Shown piece by piece: positions 58,565-64,000 of a stretch of 64,000 nt of DNA. The stretch comes from a virus. The position numbers and the translations under genes are program-made. The notes beneath the pieces were generated by a model. That model was not told the origin of the DNA. It saw nothing but the letters and a program-made list of their open reading frames with translations, and searched no databases. Location: the IMG/VR virus record IMGVR_UViG_3300016457_000282, positions 62,001-126,000 of that record. One strand, 5' to 3'. How positions within the stretch are numbered: the stretch's first letter is position 1; every line of letters starts with the position of its first letter.

Positions 58565-59700
58565 ACTAAGGCCTCTTGGTCAACATTAATATTCTCTTTC
58601 TTAAGAACTACTGGAAAGTCCGCCAGTTTTTTAGTTAGTTCGATCTTTGTTTCATACTTTTGGTACCCTTGTTTTGTAACAACAAGGGTATGAGGAGTTG
58701 ATGGATACTCAATACAATTACTACTGTCGTCGAGAGCATAATATCCCCAGTCGAGGACTTGAATGGGACTCCTTCCTGACTCATCTGACGTTTCAGAATA
58801 AACAGTATTACCGTTATTATCTTTCAAAATAACCGATGCGTTTGATATGGGATTATTTCTTTCATCTTGAACTCTAACGTTAAAAGAATACTGCCGCCAA
58901 AGTTTATTAAGACCTTCATATGCGGTTCCCTCAAGAACGGCCATATTCCAATCAACATCCCAATCAATCGCAAAAGATTCACTTCTAGCAAACCTGCACA
59001 AAACAAGAGCATTCCTGATATTTCTCCCAACAAGATTTTTGATAGCAAATCCAGCGTACATAAAAATAATAGCTGTATATGAACAATTAACAACAGTGAT
59101 TTTTTCCATATTTCCAGAGCCAACACTAAAATACAAAAAAGGTGAAACAAAGCTATCTTGGGGAAAATTACCAAGTTCCACATTGTATATATCTAAATTT
59201 GCAGCACTCCCTCTTAATACAAAAAGATGCAATTCACTATTCCAAATCTTTCCGATACAGTTATCAACTGCCAAGATACTATAGTTATCAGCATTTCTTG
59301 AAACAACTTTTATATCAAGCAAATCAATTTCTTGAATATTACCATCAATAAAATAATTTCCATAACACTCTATATAGCATCCATTCTTTGCAGTTTTTTC
59401 TTATTCATTTTCAATTTCTCCCAAAATTAAATGCCCCGTCCGAACAGAATTTTTAAAAGCACAATCAGCAAAGAAAAATAGTTGTTTATTCTTATCAACC
59501 AGCCAAGCATCATGGTCACTATCACCAAGCTGGATAATAGCATGTATGAAATATGCAGTCTCCTTCTTTTCTACAACTCCCCATCCATTTGACACGTCAG
59601 TTTGATAAATATCTTCAAAAGTACAAGGACTTTCCAGTGTAAAATCCGTAATGATAATTGTACTGTTTTCTGAATCATATGTTATCGACATAAGAACCAC
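58561..59700 (-). pseudogene. Tail-fibre-like beta-helix gene interrupted by one TAA
   Basis: From 59700 a frame reads 99 residues and stops at TAA 59401-59403. The same frame then continues (EKTAKNGCYIECYGNYFIDG, NIQEIDLLDIKVVSRNADNY) without another stop to 58561, 279 more codons. The joined 379-residue protein is a right-handed beta-helix with a carboxypeptidase-regulatory-like domain at the end (FNVRVQDERNNPISNASVIL). One nonsense codon thus splits a receptor-binding-type protein. Other genes here use TAA, TAG and TGA as stops, so reassignment is unlikely. Confidence 0.75.
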
Positions 59701-59827
59701 CTTCCTAACAGATGTAGACTACCACTGTTACGCCCTCAGCTCTTCATCAGTAGGTACACCCTCCAATTTTTCAATAGGTCAGCTATAGTTAGCCTAGACC
59801 ACTATAGAAAATTAATAAGCCATCCCG

Positions 59828-59995
59828 TCATCGTCTAAAATTAAAATCCTCTTTTCTCCGAAGACTTTTGATGAAACGTTTCCACTTAGGCTTAGAACTT
59901 GGATAACTTCCTACGTGATACTCAAACGGCGCTACCAATCTCCAACGTCTAGTACTTATAGGTTCTACTATCAAAGGTGTTGTGAACGGACTCAT
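59828..59995 (-). CDS. Short, possibly truncated DUF1353-like protein
   Basis: 55 residues from ATG 59995 behind CAGGTGTTAAC. MSPFTTPLIVEPISTRRWRL then VAPFEYHVGSYPSS resembles the start of DUF1353 phage proteins; the rest (KPKWKRFIKSLRRKEDF) is basic and unlike the family, perhaps a truncation. Confidence 0.45.
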   Translation of the reverse strand: MSPFTTPLIVEPISTRRWRLVAPFEYHVGSYPSSKPKWKRFIKSLRRKEDFNFRR

Positions 59996-60018
59996 GTTAA
60001 CACCTGAGGATGAATCCC

Positions 60019-60324
60019 TTAGATTAAAGCACGTACTCCAACGAAGTAGCAACCTTCCTCAGATAGTGTAATTGTATACTGTGCCTCAGAAATGAGATCT
60101 GTAGTCACTTCTTGAACTTGGACATCAGAGGCATCTCGCTTGACGTAAACACGATACTTAAGTGAATTGTCCCTGGGGACAGGATTACCGTTTGCTAGAA
60201 TTGTAGGTCCCATGTAACTGTAACTTGATTAACTACGTGCCAATTTACTTGTTGAGCAAGCACAATCACTGAGAAAAGAAAGGCACCAATTAAGATTGAA
60301 AGAGAGGTTGTCTTTTTTCGTCAA
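60019..60324 (-). pseudogene. Secreted Fn3-like protein with two probable frameshifts
   Basis: A frame upstream encodes a signal peptide and VNWHVVNQVTVTWD, then stops. One extra base at 60206-60207 would give TWDPTILANGNPVP, joining it to the open frame SLKYRVYVKRDASDVQVQEV ending 60019. A second shift at the T6 run 60312-60317 would give a better N-terminus (KKTTSLSILIGAFLFSVIVL). Fn3-type VTWD..., YRVYV... order is common in phage proteins. Start uncertain. Confidence 0.5.
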
Positions 60325-60341
60325 ACCTCCTAAGTCCTTCC

Positions 60342-60659
60342 CTAATCACGAATATAAAGCACAAACTCACCCCACACAATACCATGTGGGTGAGATGGGT
60401 CGTAAACGATTAATCGAGCAATAAATCTACCCGTTGGCAACGTACCAGTGTACCTATTTAGGTCAATCACAACCCTTCCCCTTTCCAGTGAACCCGCCCA
60501 CTGTATCAGTCCGGGATAATCTTCAGTTGAAAGAGTAGTAACCCCCTTGATCTCCAGTTCCATCTTCGTAACTGGGGAAAGGTCAACAACTGAGTTATTA
60601 GACTTCAGAAGCAAATCTATGCTATTGTCATGCCCTAAGTAGAAGACTTCGACTATCAT
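60342..60659 (-). CDS. Small Ig-like virion protein
   Basis: 105 residues from ATG 60659 (TTG six bases upstream possible). VTKMELEIKGVTTLSTEDYP then RFIARLIVYDPSHPHGIVWG, a beta sandwich like adapters in tail modules. No family named. Confidence 0.55.
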   Translation of the reverse strand: MIVEVFYLGHDNSIDLLLKSNNSVVDLSPVTKMELEIKGVTTLSTEDYPGLIQWAGSLERGRVVIDLNRYTGTLPTGRFIARLIVYDPSHPHGIVWGEFVLYIRD

Positions 60660-60713
60660 CTTCAAAAAGTCTCGTATCGCAAATTAATTTAAAAAATGTG
60701 AAAGCGCGTACTA

Positions 60714-61520
60714 TTAGTCCATACTTATGTTGAAATCTCCAGCGGGGAACCGGTAAGTATCTCCATCGCCGACTTCCTGATCTGTTACTCCGTTATCGTA
60801 GAACAACACGTTACCTGCACTCGAAGCGTCTACCAAGGCAGTGGCTACTATAGTACCCCAAGAACCCCCTGAAGCAGGGCCCACATCAATGTTATCCGCG
60901 TTCTCAATAGCCCCATTCGAAACTGTTCCCCAAGCAGGAGAGCTACCTCCATTGGGATTCACTAACACTCTAGAGTAGCCATTTCCTGGCGGTTCAGAAA
61001 TAGTTGACCCTGTGTCACTATCACTAATAGTAGCAGTAGTTAGAGCTACGTAAGTAGAAGGCGGTGTGTAGGTTTGGTTACGAAATACAAAATCAAGTAA
61101 TGCGTTGGCAAGGTAGCTGGAAATGTACCCTGCAGTGAATTCTATATACACTTCACCTGACGCTATCGAAGGAGTGTTGCCTTCATAAACTGTCTTAGCA
61201 GACGCCAATTCGCCATACGCTAACATATTACCACCTGTACTAGCATCAAAAAGAGCCCAGTGAGTAATAGTACCCCAATCAGCGGTGGCCTGAGGAAACT
61301 CAACATCCGTGTTTTGAACCACTCTCCTATTAGAAGCTGCTCCAAATGTAATAGGTTGCCTAGCATAACCACCTCCAGATGGTTCACTCACTCCAGAACC
61401 ATCATCTTGAGGATCTGCAGTAGACAAAGCTATGTAAATAGTAGTAGGTGGTGTGTACGTATTCTGATTAAGAACATGATCTAGTAATGCATTCTCTAAA
61501 TAATTTGATAGTGATCCCAT
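60714..61520 (-). CDS. Tail-fibre-like protein with tandem domain
   Basis: 268 residues. Two copies of about 130 residues: YLENALLDHVLNQNTYTPPT then IYIALSTADPQDDGSG and WGTITHWALFDASTGGN; and YLANALLDFVFRNQTYTPPS, YVALTTATISDSDTG, WGTIVATALVDASSAGN. The unit is common in phage minor tail and fibre proteins. Internal duplication is clear. Confidence 0.75.
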   Translation of the reverse strand: MGSLSNYLENALLDHVLNQNTYTPPTTIYIALSTADPQDDGSGVSEPSGGGYARQPITFGAASNRRVVQNTDVEFPQATADWGTITHWALFDASTGGNMLAYGELASAKTVYEGNTPSIASGEVYIEFTAGYISSYLANALLDFVFRNQTYTPPSTYVALTTATISDSDTGSTISEPPGNGYSRVLVNPNGGSSPAWGTVSNGAIENADNIDVGPASGGSWGTIVATALVDASSAGNVLFYDNGVTDQEVGDGDTYRFPAGDFNISMD

Positions 61521-61522
61521 TT

Positions 61523-64000
61523 TTAAACCTCCTCTATGGTTCGCCTCGGCGTAAGCGATTCTATAGTTGTGTCTACAATCAAACCTAACATGGTAGTGAT
61601 CAACTCAACCGCTCCAGTTAAGGTCGTACTATCTACTCCCAAAGATGTCGATCTTAGTACCCTGAGCAACACATCCGCAGTAATGGTGTTAGAGGTAATA
61701 TCTATAGCAAGTGCCTTTAGAATCGCGAGAGCTGCTTGAGCAACCTGAGCAGTGACTACAATCTCTACTTGCCCAACTTTAACGATTATTAGCCCGACGC
61801 TGTTCGACGACGTAACAGCGGCCTGAATAGCAGAAGTAACAGAGCGAATCAGCTCGAGTACCACAGCGTGCGAAGCGGTTTGAGTTTGAACTTCAGTTGA
61901 AATCAGTCTTAATATCGAGAACTTCGCATTACCAGTAAGAACTTGTGAAACAACATCAGCGGCTGCTTTTATGAGCGCGGCAATAGAAAGTTCAACAGAA
62001 TCTGAAGAGGTAGTCTTAACTTCGGTTAGTGTTAACAACTCGCGTAGTACATTCGAACTAACTTCACTGGTAGTAACAGTAGTTACAACGTTGGCCGCAG
62101 CAATAAGCACTTCGACTAACAACAAGACAACGTCATCAGCAGCCAGTGTTTGGACTGAGGTAGCACTCGAAACAGGTCTTAGCACTCGTAGCGGAGCTGT
62201 TGAACCACTTGCTTGACTTAAAATATTAACGAGCACTTCTCTCAATAACTCAAGAGGTACATCGCCCGTGCCAGTAGTCGTTTGAATATGTGATACGAGA
62301 GCTCGTTTTATTGCCAGAGAAGTAGTTGAAGGTATAACTAGCGCAAGAATGTTTGAGACTGCTGTGATCAACTGCGCTAGGAGAAGTTCGGCGTCGTCGG
62401 GAGTTGACGATTGTGCGGTGATCGAGTTTAAAGCAATCCGTAGAACGTTCAATGTCGTAGGTGACGTAACAGTGTGACTCAAAACGTAGGTAAACACCCT
62501 TTTCAGTAGTCGAAGTACTACACTGTTGGAGTCCGTCAACACAGAAGCGCTCGTTACAAGTGACCGGAGTACCAAGAGACGTGGCGTGTTAGTACTTGTT
62601 CCAGTGACAATGTTCGCGATCGCTGTAAACAGCTCGGCCAGCGAAAGTATGACTTCGTCAGAGGCGTCGGATTGCAAGGGTATATTTGCCAGCAACTCCC
62701 TAACTACGTGTAAGTGAATCAGAGCTGATGTAAAAGACTGCGCTTGTAGCGAGCTTGTGAGATTCCTCAAAACTCTGAGGGCAGTAGTGCTTGCGTACGA
62801 CTGAATTGGCTCAGAACTAGTTACACGGCGTAGTACTGAGAGAGCACCACTCGGAGTAAACGTACCAACCTGAGATTGTGTTAAAGCGTTCCTCAGTATA
62901 TCTAAATGAAAGATGCTAGAGTCAGAGACTGGGAGTACGTTACTTAACAGCGACCGTAAGATGACTAAATCCGAATCGGCAGTAGTTGATTGACTACTTA
63001 CACCGACCATCGCTAGTTTAGTTAAAGAGAGGATAATCTCGTCAGTAGAGGAACTAGGTTGAATGTTTGAAGTAAGGGTAAGGAGCAGTCCTAAGTGGGA
63101 AAGAGAAGTAGTGCTTAGAGAACTGAGGGAAGCTGATATACTCCTGAGTACGCTAAACGACGTGGCCGGAGTGAGAGACGCTAATAGTATATCAGCTATA
63201 GCTGTAAGTACTCCTCCACCTCCGCTCACATATTCATCCACTCCAATATCCCAAGGAGCAGAGCGAGTTTCACCATCGATGTCGTCAGTGAAAGCTAAAT
63301 AAGGATCAGATGAAAGGTCTGTACCTGCGTCTCTAGCTACTGTATCAGAAGCATCAAGGTGAAAGTCGCCATTAGCTGCGTCTACAAAAGTGACCGTAGC
63401 ATTATGGATTGAATTTGGTCCTGGAGCTGTATCATCTGACGAGATGTTGAAATCTGAATCAGAGTCGAAAACTCCAACAAAACAAGTAGTACAGTCAACA
63501 ATGTTGTTGATAGCTCTGCAATACCCTGATGATCCACCATCTACACCAGTACCACAGTTGATAATAGTATTGTTGTATAAGTAGTAATAGTCGTTTCCAC
63601 GAATGGCATATTGAGGTATGTCATAAAAAAGATTATTGACCAAATAAATTTGTACAGCAGAATTATCACAACTAATTCCAGTATTTACTGTTCCACCAGC
63701 ATTCTCTCTACAGAGGATACATTTTTCGACCCGCAGATAACGGCTTGTGTAATATGTATGTATCAACAACTGAGACCCTGTCGATCTCGTTCCTTTCATC
63801 TGTAAGCCAATAAGTCTCACATACTCTTCTTGTATGTCAAAAATAGTTCCTTCGGAGAGCACAAGCCTGTACTTTGTGTCATCCCATTTCCCTGGGTGTC
63901 TGTACCCCTGATCTGGATCGGTCCAAATCCTAATGTAGTGATCCGAGTCTACAGAAGTCCATCCATCAATAGTAACTGCACTATCATCCTCATCCCCAGT
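61523..64000 (-). CDS. Large tail fibre: beta-helix plus repeated LRxL helices, 5' end outside window
   Basis: The frame is open from 64000 (TGDEDDSAVTIDGWTSVDSD ...) to TAA/TAG before 61523, 825 codons in view. The first 250 residues form a right-handed beta-helix (RVEKCILCRENAGGTVNTGI; NNIVDCTTC; WDIGVDE). The rest is 18 or so units of about 30 residues built on VLR-x2-x-S, then Q-x-S/T-rich linkers, probably an elongated shaft. No ATG can be assigned in the window. Confidence 0.75.
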   Translation of the reverse strand, partial: TGDEDDSAVTIDGWTSVDSDHYIRIWTDPDQGYRHPGKWDDTKYRLVLSEGTIFDIQEEYVRLIGLQMKGTRSTGSQLLIHTYYTSRYLRVEKCILCRENAGGTVNTGISCDNSAVQIYLVNNLFYDIPQYAIRGNDYYYLYNNTIINCGTGVDGGSSGYCRAINNIVDCTTCFVGVFDSDSDFNISSDDTAPGPNSIHNATVTFVDAANGDFHLDASDTVARDAGTDLSSDPYLAFTDDIDGETRSAPWDIGVDEYVSGGGGVLTAIADILLASLTPATSFSVLRSISASLSSLSTTSLSHLGLLLTLTSNIQPSSSTDEIILSLTKLAMVGVSSQSTTADSDLVILRSLLSNVLPVSDSSIFHLDILRNALTQSQVGTFTPSGALSVLRRVTSSEPIQSYASTTALRVLRNLTSSLQAQSFTSALIHLHVVRELLANIPLQSDASDEVILSLAELFTAIANIVTGTSTNTPRLLVLRSLVTSASVLTDSNSVVLRLLKRVFTYVLSHTVTSPTTLNVLRIALNSITAQSSTPDDAELLLAQLITAVSNILALVIPSTTSLAIKRALVSHIQTTTGTGDVPLELLREVLVNILSQASGSTAPLRVLRPVSSATSVQTLAADDVVLLLVEVLIAAANVVTTVTTSEVSSNVLRELLTLTEVKTTSSDSVELSIAALIKAAADVVSQVLTGNAKFSILRLISTEVQTQTASHAVVLELIRSVTSAIQAAVTSSNSVGLIIVKVGQVEIVVTAQVAQAALAILKALAIDITSNTITADVLLRVLRSTSLGVDSTTLTGAVELITTMLGLIVDTTIESLTPRRTIEEV

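Noticed and set aside
58561-59700. Stop-codon reassignment (recoded phage)
   Set aside because: TAA, TAG and TGA all end clear genes in the window, and only isolated in-frame stops occur.
59701-59827. Additional gene between the beta-helix gene and 59828
   Set aside because: Only short frames without starts are present.

Overview
This window looks like part of a bacteriophage, or a phage-plasmid, of a bacterium. The genes are short, tightly packed and preceded by AGGAGG-type ribosome sites. One end carries tail-fibre and beta-helix genes, and many small proteins belong to families common in phages. No terminase, capsid, polymerase or integrase lies in the window, so the host and phage type cannot be fixed. 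Base composition is AT-rich by eye.

Layout. (1) Bases 1-26430 are one perfect inverted repeat: base x pairs with base 26431-x, the centre lies between 13215 and 13216, and there is no spacer. Each arm holds the same genes: an IscB-type RNA-guided nuclease with a structured leader, two pentapeptide-repeat proteins, an orotate phosphoribosyltransferase-like protein and its broken duplicate, a RyR-domain gene, a phage metallopeptidase-like protein, a DUF932-like protein and a PD-(D/E)XK-type protein. Tandem repeats flank the centre. The simplest biological reading is a covalently closed hairpin end read through on both strands, or a head-to-head replication junction. A sequencing or amplification fold-back is the main alternative. 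(2) 26431-40446, nearly all on the minus strand, is an accessory block: small proteins, a ribbon-helix-helix regulator, a 3D-domain protein, a MoxR ATPase with a VWA/metallopeptidase partner, QueD, a retron-like reverse transcriptase with structured flanks, and a plus-strand Arg/Gly-rich mini-gene behind a near-consensus promoter. (3) 40447-45913 is a maintenance or control region: iteron-like repeats, a ParB-like gene with operators, five copies of a GGGCCAT-N-ATGGCCC palindrome, and small paralogous genes with AT-rich leaders. (4) 45914-47922 encodes a D12-like methyltransferase lacking DPPY and a protein resembling 7-deazaguanine-related domains. (5) 47931-55403 is an effector-like cluster: two zincin paralogues, a UDP-sulfoquinovose-synthase-like enzyme interrupted by two mini-inteins, a membrane protein and an ADP-ribosyltransferase-like protein. 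(6) 55669-64000 holds small structural, secreted and tail-fibre genes; the last is cut by the window edge.

How it may work together (inference). A closed linear end plus a ParB-like protein with dispersed palindromes is the logic of N15-type linear phage-plasmids. QueD and the 46654 gene suggest 7-deazaguanine chemistry. The IscB locus may act as a homing or targeting nuclease. Several genes contain single-base frameshifts, often at short homopolymers, or in-frame stops. These may be decay, recoding or uncorrected long-read errors, and the last possibility also bears on how far to trust the palindrome.
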